Source: JBGTLA01 sp041744375
GTDB taxonomy: Bacteria; Actinomycetota; Acidimicrobiia; Spongiisociales; ZC4RG35
NCBI GenBank assembly: GCA_041744375.1
Contig: JBGTLA010000095.1
Location: 124,001 to 188,000 of the forward strand
DNA: 64,000 nt
Reading direction: 5' to 3'
Shown here: one piece after another, positions 31,176-37,882 of the stretch
Layout: each line of letters begins with the position of its first letter
Position numbering within the stretch: position 1 is the stretch's first letter
Program-made: the position numbers and the translations under genes
Notes under the pieces: model-generated
Seen by the model: only the letters and a program-made list of their open reading frames with translations
Database searches by the model: none
Told to the model about the DNA's origin: nothing

Positions 31176-32095
31176 CACGCCACCTCCCCGGAGATCAACT
31201 TCCGGATATCACCGAGGATGGTCTTCTCGGACTCCTCTGCGGCGAGAGTGGAGTTCCACATCTCGGGGTCGTCGACAAGATCGAGAAGTGCCTGTTTCAA
31301 CCGTTCCCGCAGGATCGGTGCAGGCAACGCCTCAACTTCAACGGCTTGTGGGACCAGTCCCTCTAATCGGCAATGGGCCAGGAATTTGGCGTAGTTGACG
31401 TCGTTCTTGTTGAGATCGTGGCTGACGAGATCGCCTTGGCGCACGTCATCGGGGGTGATCGCCACCCGGACGAACTCGATGTCGACCAGGTCCTTCGAGT
31501 AGCGGCGTAGACGTTCCTCCAGGGACCGAGCAATCGCCAACCCCGATGGGTCCCAATCACCTACGTAGAGGATGGTGACGGGCTTCCCGATGGTCTTGTA
31601 CGCCACCGCCGCGTTGTAGGCGAAGGTCTTGGGAGCTTGGCCTTTGCATGGGAAGAGACCGATCCCGTAAGGGCGTGTGATCGGGTCGAGGACGCCAGCG
31701 ATGGAATCGGACTCGCACCACACTTCTACTCGCCGGGGTTGAGACGCCCACAGGTTTCGCCGGTACGACTCCTGCCAGCGAGCGAACGCGTCCTCGATGT
31801 CCTCGTACATGGTGTCGATGCGGACGGACCGAGACGAGTCGGTGATCCAACCCCAGGGCAGAACTTCGTCTTCGCGGAGCTTCCCTAGCTCCCGGCAGAC
31901 CATCTTGTAGTTGCGTCGCTTCGTCGCGCCAGTGTCCTTGGCCCACAGCACGGCGATACCGGAGTAATAGACGTGGCGGACGTTGCACGGCTGATTGCGT
32001 TCCACCAGCTCGTAGATGGCATCCCGGAAGTGGGCCATCTCGGCCTTGGTCCGTCGAGCAGACGGCGGATTCTGAGACGTAGAACTAGCGGGCAT
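31175..32095 (-). CDS. Topo VI A / Spo11-like TOPRIM protein
   Basis: A 306-residue protein with the layout of Topo VI subunit A. The N-terminal winged-helix segment has NVRHVYYSG (residues 39-46) like the R-x-x-Y-Y site that carries the DNA-cleaving tyrosine. The TOPRIM domain follows with VEVWCESDSIAGVL (Glu128) and ILYVGDWDPSG (Asp180, Asp182). No B subunit (GHKL ATPase) is encoded. Stand-alone proteins of this kind (Topo mini-A) are known from mobile elements. It may nick or cleave element DNA for replication or recombination. It overlaps the AlpA-like gene by 11 bases. Confidence 0.72.
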   Translation of the reverse strand: MPASSTSQNPPSARRTKAEMAHFRDAIYELVERNQPCNVRHVYYSGIAVLWAKDTGATKRRNYKMVCRELGKLREDEVLPWGWITDSSRSVRIDTMYEDIEDAFARWQESYRRNLWASQPRRVEVWCESDSIAGVLDPITRPYGIGLFPCKGQAPKTFAYNAAVAYKTIGKPVTILYVGDWDPSGLAIARSLEERLRRYSKDLVDIEFVRVAITPDDVRQGDLVSHDLNKNDVNYAKFLAHCRLEGLVPQAVEVEALPAPILRERLKQALLDLVDDPEMWNSTLAAEESEKTILGDIRKLISGEVA

Positions 32096-32285
32096 CTACG
32101 GACTCCTCCTCCGATTCGATCCCCAGCACGTCGAAAAGACGAGCACGCGAGAGGAGCAGGCGACGGCCGACCTTGATCACCGGGACGCCGGCCAGGTCGC
32201 CGGACTGGGCCTCGGCGTAGGCGGTGTTGCGGCTGACACCGAGCAGGAGGGCGGCTTCGGGGATTGTGATGGTGGCGGACGTCAT
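32085..32285 (-). CDS. AlpA-family HTH regulator
   Basis: A 66-residue helix-turn-helix protein (TITIPEAALLLGVSRNTAYAEAQSG DLAGVPVIKVGRRLLLSRARLFDVL) of the AlpA/excisionase type. Such proteins activate integrase or replication genes in satellites, or act as excisionases. It starts three bases after the XRE gene's stop and begins the leftward run of replication genes. The final residues overlap the next gene. Confidence 0.8.
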   Translation of the reverse strand: MTSATITIPEAALLLGVSRNTAYAEAQSGDLAGVPVIKVGRRLLLSRARLFDVLGIESEEESVDAR

Positions 32286-32288
32286 TGC

Positions 32289-32522
32289 TCACTGACCCCC
32301 TTCGGTCACGAGGCGCCGTAGGTCCGCTAGGGCTTGGGCGTAGGCGCTGCGAACCCGGCCGGAGGGGTTGCGGTCTCCCGTTTCCCACTTGGCGACGGCT
32401 TGGCGGGTGACGCCTACGACGTCGGCTACGTCTTGGAGAGTGAGTCCGGCTGCCACGCGCAGAGCTCGCCGCGCTGCGGGGGGCGGAAGGCGCTTCGCAT
32501 TGGCGATAGTCTCGACATCCAT
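32289..32522 (-). CDS. XRE-family repressor-like protein
   Basis: A 77-residue Cro/CI-type HTH protein. The DNA-binding part is RRALRVAAGLTLQDVADVVGVTRQAVAKWETGDRNP. It lies at the head of the leftward operon and faces the rightward integrase operon, the classic place for a master repressor of a lysogenic element. I chose ATG 32522 (MDVETIANAK); the seven-residue longer version is less likely. Confidence 0.8.
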   Translation of the reverse strand: MDVETIANAKRLPPPAARRALRVAAGLTLQDVADVVGVTRQAVAKWETGDRNPSGRVRSAYAQALADLRRLVTEGGQ

Positions 32523-32587
32523 CTGGTGACATCTTGGCGACAATCTGCTACCTTGGCAACGTCACAAATAACGAATTGAGGAGACAG
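32523..32587. promoter_or_regulatory. Divergent control region of the element
   Basis: A 65-base gap separates the two operons. It holds the inverted pair GTGAC (32526-32530) / GTCAC (32561-32565) and a direct pair TTGGCGAC (32534) / TTGGCAAC (32553). A TACCTT -10-like box lies at 32549. These are likely operators of the XRE protein and the promoter of the rightward operon. GAGGAG precedes the GTG at 32588. Confidence 0.5.
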
Positions 32588-33145
32588 GTGGCGCAGCAAA
32601 ATAACCCCGAGGGCGGATGGTCCCTGAAGGTCAACTTCAAGATGGCGTTTCCGGACCCATTCATCATCCATCGGGGCATGGTCTATCCAAGGGTCCTGTC
32701 GGCGATGTGGCGGCGAGAAGATGGGCTCCAGCTCGACATCGACATCGAGGTGGAGGCTGAGGCTGGGGCGAGAGTTCGGCGCTTCACAGTCACAGGTGCC
32801 GACATGATTGACTCGGCGGACTTTCGGCAGCCGGTTCAGTCGATGGCGAAGCGAGCGGTCGCAGCGATGGCGGCGGAGCCCGATGGGCTTGGCAATGCGA
32901 CGTTCCCACCGTCTCAGCCGGCGTCGGTGGTGGTTGGCCGGGTGACGAGCCGTACTAATGACGCTCGGCTAACGCGGGTTGCCGACCTTTATGGGCAGGC
33001 TCTCAGCGACGGGGAGCCAGTGACCTCGTTGATCGAAAAGGAGGAACACGTGAGCCAGTCAACGGCGTATGGACTGATATCGCGGGCGCGTAAGGCGGGA
33101 TTCCTCCCGCCATCGAGACCAGGAAGGAAGGCGACAAGCGAATGA
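32588..33145 (+). CDS. Integrase-operon protein with C-terminal HTH, unknown
   Basis: A 185-residue protein. The N-terminal part is beta-rich (WSLKVNFKMAFPDPFIIHRG; LQLDIDIEVEAEAGARVRRFTV). The C-terminus looks like a helix-turn-helix (VTSLIEKEEHVSQSTAYGLI SRARKAGFL). I do not recognise the family, but proteins of this shape often sit ahead of integrases in actinobacterial elements. GTG 32588 with GAGGAG upstream is preferred. ATGA overlap with the integrase gene suggests co-regulation. Confidence 0.65.
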   Translation: MAQQNNPEGGWSLKVNFKMAFPDPFIIHRGMVYPRVLSAMWRREDGLQLDIDIEVEAEAGARVRRFTVTGADMIDSADFRQPVQSMAKRAVAAMAAEPDGLGNATFPPSQPASVVVGRVTSRTNDARLTRVADLYGQALSDGEPVTSLIEKEEHVSQSTAYGLISRARKAGFLPPSRPGRKATSE

Positions 33146-34326
33146 GCGACAAGCGTCGACCCAGAGGAACCGGATCGGTTCGGGAGTGGAACGGTCGTGT
33201 GCAAGCCCGTTACACGTTCTTTGATGCACAGGGGCATCGACGCGAACGATCGAAGCTCTTCGACACCAGGACAGAGGCCCGTGGTTGGCTCACAGATCGC
33301 CTTGCGGAGGTCGCAGGCGGTTCTGTGGCCGATGCCAGGTCGATCACCCTAGGCGAGTACCTGGGTCACTGGCTGGGCAGCCTGGGAATGGCACAACTCG
33401 AAGCGGCGACATTGTCGTGGTACCGCTCCGCGGTGGAGCGTCACATCGTCCCTCAGATCGGCCACGTCCGCCTTGACAGGATCACGCCGGTGATGGTGGA
33501 GGCGTTCCTATCGGAGCGGGCCTCGAGCGGCCGGCTGCGGCGACCAGGCGACGACGAGACAACCCCGAAGGGGCTCGGGCCGTCCAGTGTCCGACGTCTC
33601 ACCGTGACCTTGCATAAGGCACTTGACGCGGCCGTGCGCAAGGGAATGCTGGCCCGGAACCCGGTCGACTCCGCTGACAAACCCAAGATGCCCGCCTCAG
33701 ACGTGACTCTCGACGTGTGGGCACCCGACGAGATAGCAGCGTTCCTTCAGGCGACAAGACAGCATCGCTTGGCGGCCGTCTGGCGTACAGCGGCCATGAC
33801 CGGGCTGAGACGGTCGGAGGTGTGCGGACTCCAATGGGGCGACCTCGACCTAGAGACCGGACGCCTATCGGTCCGGCGTGCGATCGTCTCAGTGGATGGT
33901 CGGCCTCATGTGAAGCCACCGAAGACAGCGAAGTCTCGACGTACGGTCGAGCTTGACGCCGGGACCGTGGCGATACTGCGGGAGTGGCGGAAGTCACAGC
34001 TCGAGGAACGGCTGCGAGCTGGGGAGGTGTGGGAAGCGGGGGAGTGGGTCGTGGCCGACGAGCTAGGCCGGTTCCTCCGTCCCGATCATGTGGGACGCCT
34101 GTTCTCCCGTCTGGTCGCCTCAGCGGGGCTCAGGCCGATCACGTTCCGCAAGTTGCGCCACAGTCATGCCACGGCGCTCCTGGTGGCCGGCGAGGCTCCC
34201 AAGGTCGTGCAGGAAAGGCTCGGGCACGCTTCGATCACGATGACGATGGACATCTACTCGGCAGTCCTGCCCAATATGCAACGAGACGCAGTCGAACGGT
34301 TGGCGTCGATGATGGAGGCCCAGTAG
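33142..34326 (+). CDS. int: Tyrosine site-specific integrase
   Basis: A 394-residue tyrosine recombinase. An N-terminal arm-binding part (GTGSVREWNGRVQARYTFFD) is followed by a SAM-like core-binding domain and the catalytic domain. TGLRRSEVCGLQWGDLDLE contains the first arginine, LRHSHATALL the His-x-x-Arg-like box, and LGHASITMTMDIYSAVLP the second histidine and the nucleophile tyrosine. It should integrate and excise the element at the tRNA-Pro anticodon-loop/T-arm core, which lies 485 bases downstream. Confidence 0.92.
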   Translation: MSDKRRPRGTGSVREWNGRVQARYTFFDAQGHRRERSKLFDTRTEARGWLTDRLAEVAGGSVADARSITLGEYLGHWLGSLGMAQLEAATLSWYRSAVERHIVPQIGHVRLDRITPVMVEAFLSERASSGRLRRPGDDETTPKGLGPSSVRRLTVTLHKALDAAVRKGMLARNPVDSADKPKMPASDVTLDVWAPDEIAAFLQATRQHRLAAVWRTAAMTGLRRSEVCGLQWGDLDLETGRLSVRRAIVSVDGRPHVKPPKTAKSRRTVELDAGTVAILREWRKSQLEERLRAGEVWEAGEWVVADELGRFLRPDHVGRLFSRLVASAGLRPITFRKLRHSHATALLVAGEAPKVVQERLGHASITMTMDIYSAVLPNMQRDAVERLASMMEAQ

Positions 34327-34718
34327 TGAAGCGCAGAGACGACTTAGATCCAGAGCTCGAAGAACTAGCCCGGACGCTTGAACGGTTCGACGGTGTGACG
34401 GTCCAGGGTGGTCGCCTCGACAATGCCGAATGGTCGGTCATGTTCGCTGCGGCGGTCGAGGATGGTCGCCCCACCGTGGCAGCGTGGCACGGCGTTGAGT
34501 TCGTGGCCTGGGCCGTTCGGGATTTTCGGCTTGCTGGTGAGGGTGACGTGAGCCTGGTGGTCTCGGCCATCCCGCCCATGTTGAACGAGCCGGGCTATGG
34601 GGTGACGTTCTTTCTGTCCGCTCGGCGCTCGTCGAGCCACGAGCGAGTGAATGCGGAGGCGTTTGCCCTGGGGCTCAGCGCTCATGCGGCTGAAAGGGGC
34701 TTGATAGTGGAATCTTAG
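34326..34718 (+). CDS. Hypothetical protein at the element's right end
   Basis: A 130-residue protein starting at a GTG that overlaps the integrase stop (TAGTG). It begins VKRRDDLDPELEELARTLERFDG and has an alternating strand/helix pattern. Its end reads into the arm-type repeat. No family is recognised. It is co-transcribed with the integrase and could be cargo or a recombination helper. Confidence 0.5.
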   Translation: MKRRDDLDPELEELARTLERFDGVTVQGGRLDNAEWSVMFAAAVEDGRPTVAAWHGVEFVAWAVRDFRLAGEGDVSLVVSAIPPMLNEPGYGVTFFLSARRSSSHERVNAEAFALGLSAHAAERGLIVES

Positions 34719-34725
34719 AGGAACG
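34702..34725 (+). repeat. Arm-type repeat, right copy
   Basis: A 24-bp sequence matching 25647-25670 in 22 of 24 positions, same orientation, 86 bases inside the right att core. Confidence 0.6.
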
Positions 34726-34753
34726 GCCCTGGCGGCCACGACCAGGCTCCGAT

Positions 34754-34783
34754 GCAGAAACCCCGCTACGGCGGGGTTTCTGC
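34754..34783 (-). terminator. Hairpin terminator of tRNA-Pro
   Basis: A perfect 13-bp stem (GCAGAAACCCCGC and complement) with a TACG loop begins three bases after the tRNA 3' end on the minus strand. It came in with the element. Confidence 0.7.
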
Positions 34784-34786
34784 CGG

Positions 34787-34860
34787 TCGGGCCGGCGGGA
34801 TTCGAACCCACGACCTCTTGACCCCCAGTCAAGCGCGCTACCAAGCTGCGCCACGGCCCG
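34787..34860 (-). tRNA. tRNA-Pro (anticodon GGG)
   Basis: A 74-base tRNA on the minus strand. The acceptor stem is CGGGCCG/CGGCCCG, the D-arm GCGCAGCTTGGTAGCGC, the anticodon stem CTTGA/TCAAG with loop CTGGGGG (anticodon GGG), and the T-arm contains TTCGAAT. The discriminator is A and CCA is not encoded. Its 3' half was delivered by the integrated element, as shown by the displaced version at 25479-25522. Confidence 0.95.
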
Positions 34861-34936
34861 TGTCGGGGGTATCGTAGCGGTTCGCCCGGCGGCTGTGTTG
34901 ACGGCGGCCCGGGCGGTACCCCGCCCACGGAGGCTC

Positions 34937-35605
34937 ATGCGCCGGACCATCGCTGTCATCTGTCTCCTGACAATGGTCGGCTGTGCCAACGGGGAGGCAG
35001 TCGAGCCGGCACCGACCTCGGGTACGACCGAGGTTGTGACGACAGAGCCACCCACCACCACGTCGATCACCCCGCAACCCACAACCACGACCACAGCGCC
35101 TTCGACCGGATCCCCTACCACCGGAGACGACTCTGGCATCACCTCGTGTGTGGTGGGGGAGTGGGAACTCGACACCGGAGAGTTCGAAGCCCAGGTGGAG
35201 ACGTTCTACGACGATGCCGGTATGTCCTCGGACGTGTCGATCACTGGGGGGCGTGTCCTTCTGCATCTCGAAGCGGGCGGGTTGTTCGTCGGTGGTTATG
35301 ACGAGTTGATGGTCGACGTGAGCCTCGGCGATGCCCTTCCGGATCTCACCGTCACCTTCGGTGGGGTGGTTTCGGGCGAGTACTCGGTAGACGGGGATTC
35401 TCTCGTCCTCGTCCCCGACGATCAATCCACCTTTGCGGCCACCGTCGAGGTTGGGGGTGTGTCGGTGTCACCGGCCGGTGAGCTCGGATTGGGCGACGTC
35501 GACCTCTTCACCGAGAGCGTGTCGGACGTAGTCTGCGAGAACGGTCTTCTCAGGATCGAACCCGCCGCCGGACTGGGCCCTGCTTCGGTGTGGAGGCGGC
35601 GGTGA
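34937..35605 (+). CDS. Lipoprotein with Thr/Pro-rich linker
   Basis: A 222-residue predicted lipoprotein. The signal MRRTIAVICLLTMVGC has a lipobox ending at Cys16. A Thr/Pro-rich linker (residues ~20-70) follows, then a beta-rich domain (SCVVGEWELDTGEFEAQVET and on) of about 150 residues with two cysteines that might pair. It is probably anchored to the outer face of the membrane. No enzyme motif is seen. GGAGG precedes ATG 34937. It is the first host gene right of the element. Confidence 0.75.
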   Translation: MRRTIAVICLLTMVGCANGEAVEPAPTSGTTEVVTTEPPTTTSITPQPTTTTTAPSTGSPTTGDDSGITSCVVGEWELDTGEFEAQVETFYDDAGMSSDVSITGGRVLLHLEAGGLFVGGYDELMVDVSLGDALPDLTVTFGGVVSGEYSVDGDSLVLVPDDQSTFAATVEVGGVSVSPAGELGLGDVDLFTESVSDVVCENGLLRIEPAAGLGPASVWRRR

Positions 35606-35736
35606 CCATGGGAGGGGGCGGATAGAGACGGGCTGCCGGAAATCGGAGCTGTCCAAGGCAGTGCCCCATGGGTTGGGCCGGCGATGTATCTCTGGAGGCC
35701 CTCTCATTCCCCGGGGTCGAGTGCCGGCGCCGGAGG

Positions 35737-35742
35737 TAGGCT
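35737..35742 (+). promoter_or_regulatory. -10 box, leaderless promoter of phosphatidyltransferase gene
   Basis: TAGGCT ends six bases before the GTG at 35749. Confidence 0.5.
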
Positions 35743-35748
35743 TGGGAG

Positions 35749-36330
35749 GTGGGCGAACGAATCCTCACGATCCCGAACCTTGTCTCGGCAGCTCGTTTGG
35801 CGGCGATCCCCTATTTCTGGTGGGTTCTGTTGAGCGAGCAAAGGGTGGGCCTGGCGGCCGCACTCATCTTTGTGATCGGCTCGACCGACTGGGTGGATGG
35901 GTACCTGGCGCGCCGACTCGACCAGGTCACCGAGTTGGGCAAGATCCTTGACCCGGTGGCCGACCGGCTGATGATCGCCTCGGCGTTGGTGGGTGGCCTC
36001 CTGGCCGGGGTCATCCCCGCCGTCTTCGGCTGGCTCCTCATCGTGCGTGAGGTCGTCGTGGTCGTCGGGGGGCTGGTCCTGGCAGGACGGGGGATGGGCA
36101 AACTCGTGGTCCGTCCCCTCGGCAAGGTGGCGACGTTCCTCCTGTACGGTGCCATACCGTCTTTCTACCTCGTGGCGGCCGACATCGCACCGTGGCTGTT
36201 CGCCCCACCGGCCTGGATCGGTGGCTTCGTCGGTGTCGTCCTCTATTGGTGGGTGGGCGTCGAGTACGCGCTTGACATGAGGTCTTCCATGGTGTCGGTA
36301 CAGTCTTCGGCCACGAACCAGGAGGTGTGA
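35749..36330 (+). CDS. CDP-alcohol phosphatidyltransferase (PgsA-like)
   Basis: A 193-residue membrane enzyme. The family signature D-G-x2-A-R-x8-G-x3-D-x3-D is intact in DGYLARRLDQVTELGKILDP, followed by VADR. About five membrane helices surround it. It transfers a phosphatidyl group from CDP-diacylglycerol to an alcohol such as glycerol-3-phosphate (phosphatidylglycerolphosphate or cardiolipin synthesis). A gene of this kind (pgsA2) lies near gcvH-garA in mycobacteria. It abuts gcvH directly. Confidence 0.88.
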   Translation: MGERILTIPNLVSAARLAAIPYFWWVLLSEQRVGLAAALIFVIGSTDWVDGYLARRLDQVTELGKILDPVADRLMIASALVGGLLAGVIPAVFGWLLIVREVVVVVGGLVLAGRGMGKLVVRPLGKVATFLLYGAIPSFYLVAADIAPWLFAPPAWIGGFVGVVLYWWVGVEYALDMRSSMVSVQSSATNQEV

Positions 36331-36711
36331 GTGAACGTCCCGGACCAGTTGCGTTACACAGAAGAGCACGAGTGGATTGAAGTCGCCGAGGGCGACGCGT
36401 TACGTATCGGCATCACCGATTACGCCCAGGATCAGCTCGGTGACGTGGTGTTCGTGGAACTGCCCGTGTCGGGAGCCGAAGTGGGGGCGGGGGAGATGTT
36501 CGCCGAGGTCGAGTCGACCAAGTCGGTGGCAGAGGTGTACGCCCCGGTGGCCGGCGTGGTCGAAGCCGTGAACGACGCCCTGGCCGACAACCCCGACCTG
36601 GTGAACACGGACCCTTATGGTGACGGATGGTTCGTGGTCCTGCGTCCCTCCGATCCCTTGGACCCCGCCGCCTTCTTGGACGCGGCGGGGTATCGGAGCC
36701 TCATCGAGTGA
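36331..36711 (+). CDS. gcvH: Glycine cleavage system H protein
   Basis: A 126-residue lipoyl carrier. The lipoyl-lysine motif VESTKSVAEVYAPVAG is near residue 65, and the N-terminal YTEEHEWIEV and GITDYAQDQLGDVVFVELP match GcvH closely. It shuttles the aminomethyl group from glycine between GcvP, GcvT and Lpd. gcvT is 4.6 kb downstream. It starts right after the phosphatidyltransferase stop (GTG). Confidence 0.95.
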   Translation: MNVPDQLRYTEEHEWIEVAEGDALRIGITDYAQDQLGDVVFVELPVSGAEVGAGEMFAEVESTKSVAEVYAPVAGVVEAVNDALADNPDLVNTDPYGDGWFVVLRPSDPLDPAAFLDAAGYRSLIE

Positions 36712-36741
36712 ACCGCTCGGGCTCGGAAGGATGAGCGCCTC

Positions 36742-36747
36742 TACAAT
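36742..36747 (+). promoter_or_regulatory. -10 box, leaderless promoter of the FHA gene
   Basis: TACAAT ends six bases before the ATG at 36754. Confidence 0.5.
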
Positions 36748-36753
36748 CGTCTC

Positions 36754-37212
36754 ATGAGATGTCCCAGCTGCGAGGCCGAAATCACCGCAGATGCGAACTT
36801 CTGCCCTAGCTGTGGGGCCGAGATCGAGGCCGACCCGACCGTGGTGTACCTCCCCCTCGACGATCGCCGACAGCATCCGCTGACACCCGCCGAAGCAGCC
36901 AGTGTCGAGGGTATTCGCGGCTTCGCTCTGGTCGTGGAGCGGGGCCCGCGCAGCGGAATGACCTTCGTTCTCAACCCGGGCATGACCACGGTCGGCCGAC
37001 ACCCCGAATCGGACATTTTCTTGGACGACGTGACGGTGTCACGCCACCACTGCCGGTTTGTGATCGACGATGGCAACCTGTCGGTCGAAGACTCGGGTTC
37101 GACCAACGGTACCTATGTCAACGACGCCCGTGTCGACAGCTCGAATCTGTCGGCGGGCGACGAGGTGCTGGTGGGAAGGTTCCGTTTCCTCGTCGTTCAC
37201 GGCGATGTCTGA
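36754..37212 (+). CDS. Zinc-ribbon FHA-domain protein (GarA-like)
   Basis: A 152-residue protein with an N-terminal double C-x2-C zinc ribbon (MRCPSCEAEI; NFCPSCGAEI) and a C-terminal FHA domain. The latter has TTVGRHPESDIFLDDVTVSRHHCRF, with the phospho-threonine-binding Arg, Ser and His, and STNGTYVN. Position after gcvH and before a MerR gene equals that of garA in mycobacteria, which controls 2-oxoglutarate enzymes when phosphorylated by Ser/Thr kinases. The mycobacterial ETTS phosphorylation motif is not evident at the N-terminus; the ribbon replaces it. Confidence 0.87.
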   Translation: MRCPSCEAEITADANFCPSCGAEIEADPTVVYLPLDDRRQHPLTPAEAASVEGIRGFALVVERGPRSGMTFVLNPGMTTVGRHPESDIFLDDVTVSRHHCRFVIDDGNLSVEDSGSTNGTYVNDARVDSSNLSAGDEVLVGRFRFLVVHGDV

Positions 37213-37882
37213 AGACGCTCTCAGCATCGGGGAGGTGATCAACCTGCTTCGTGACGAATTCCCCGACGTGTCCGTGTCGAAGCTCCGTTTTCTGGAGTCA
37301 CAGGGTCTCGTCAACCCGGCCCGGGCGGCGAGCGGATATCGACAGTTCGACGCAGAGGATCTCAAGCGCATCCGTTACATCCTCGGTCAGCAACGTGACC
37401 ACTTCCTTCCCCTCAAGGTCATCAAGTCGAAGCTAACGCTGTGGGAGCGTGGCGAGGACTACGGCCCGGATGCCACCGAACCTTCCGAGGATGCTTTCGA
37501 CAGCGAGGGGGAGCCATTGACTCGCGCCGATATCGTGCGGCGGAGCGGCCTGAGCGAAGGGGCCCTCGACTCTCTCATCGAGCATGGCCTGCTGCTCCCG
37601 GCGGGGGAGTCGGGGGTCTACCCTCCGGAGGCGCTGGCCATGGCCATCGAATGTCGGCGCCTTCTCGATTCGGGCTTCGAGGCGCGTCATCTCCGCACGG
37701 TGCGGCTGGGAGCCGAGAGAGAAGCCGAGTTGCTGCGTCAACTCACAGCTCCGCTGCTGGCCTCCGAGTCGTCGGAGTTGAAGAGTCGCGCCCGAGACGT
37801 GTTGGCGGGTTGCACCGATTCGATACAGGCGCTGCACCGCGCCATCCTGACTTCAGAAGTGCGCTCTCTCCTCCACGAATGA
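37205..37882 (+). CDS. MerR-family regulator (FtsR/Rv1828-like)
   Basis: A 225-residue protein with an N-terminal MerR DNA-binding domain (LSIGEVINLLRDEFPDVSVSKLRFLESQGLVNPARAASGYRQF) and a longer helical C-terminal domain without metal-binding cysteines. It corresponds by order and sequence type to Rv1828 downstream of garA, a regulator implicated in cell-division gene control in Actinobacteria. It overlaps the FHA gene by eight bases and the carboxypeptidase gene by four (ATGA). Confidence 0.85.
   Translation: MSEDALSIGEVINLLRDEFPDVSVSKLRFLESQGLVNPARAASGYRQFDAEDLKRIRYILGQQRDHFLPLKVIKSKLTLWERGEDYGPDATEPSEDAFDSEGEPLTRADIVRRSGLSEGALDSLIEHGLLLPAGESGVYPPEALAMAIECRRLLDSGFEARHLRTVRLGAEREAELLRQLTAPLLASESSELKSRARDVLAGCTDSIQALHRAILTSEVRSLLHE

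Larger units (their letters stand above)
25503..34830. mobile_element. 9.3-kb integrated element in tRNA-Pro(GGG), satellite-like
   Basis: The element is bounded by a perfect 20-bp direct repeat (25503-25522 and 34811-34830) within a longer 44-base tRNA match. The tyrosine integrase gene lies beside the complete tRNA. Inside are divergent regulator genes, an AlpA-like factor, a Topo VI A-like protein, a J-domain-like protein, a primase-polymerase, a RepA-like ATPase, an iteron-like array, an excisionase-type HTH protein and a P27-type small terminase. No capsid, portal, tail, large-terminase or conjugation genes are present. The layout suggests a phage satellite (PICI-like) or a small replicating integrative element that depends on a helper. 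Confidence 0.85.
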
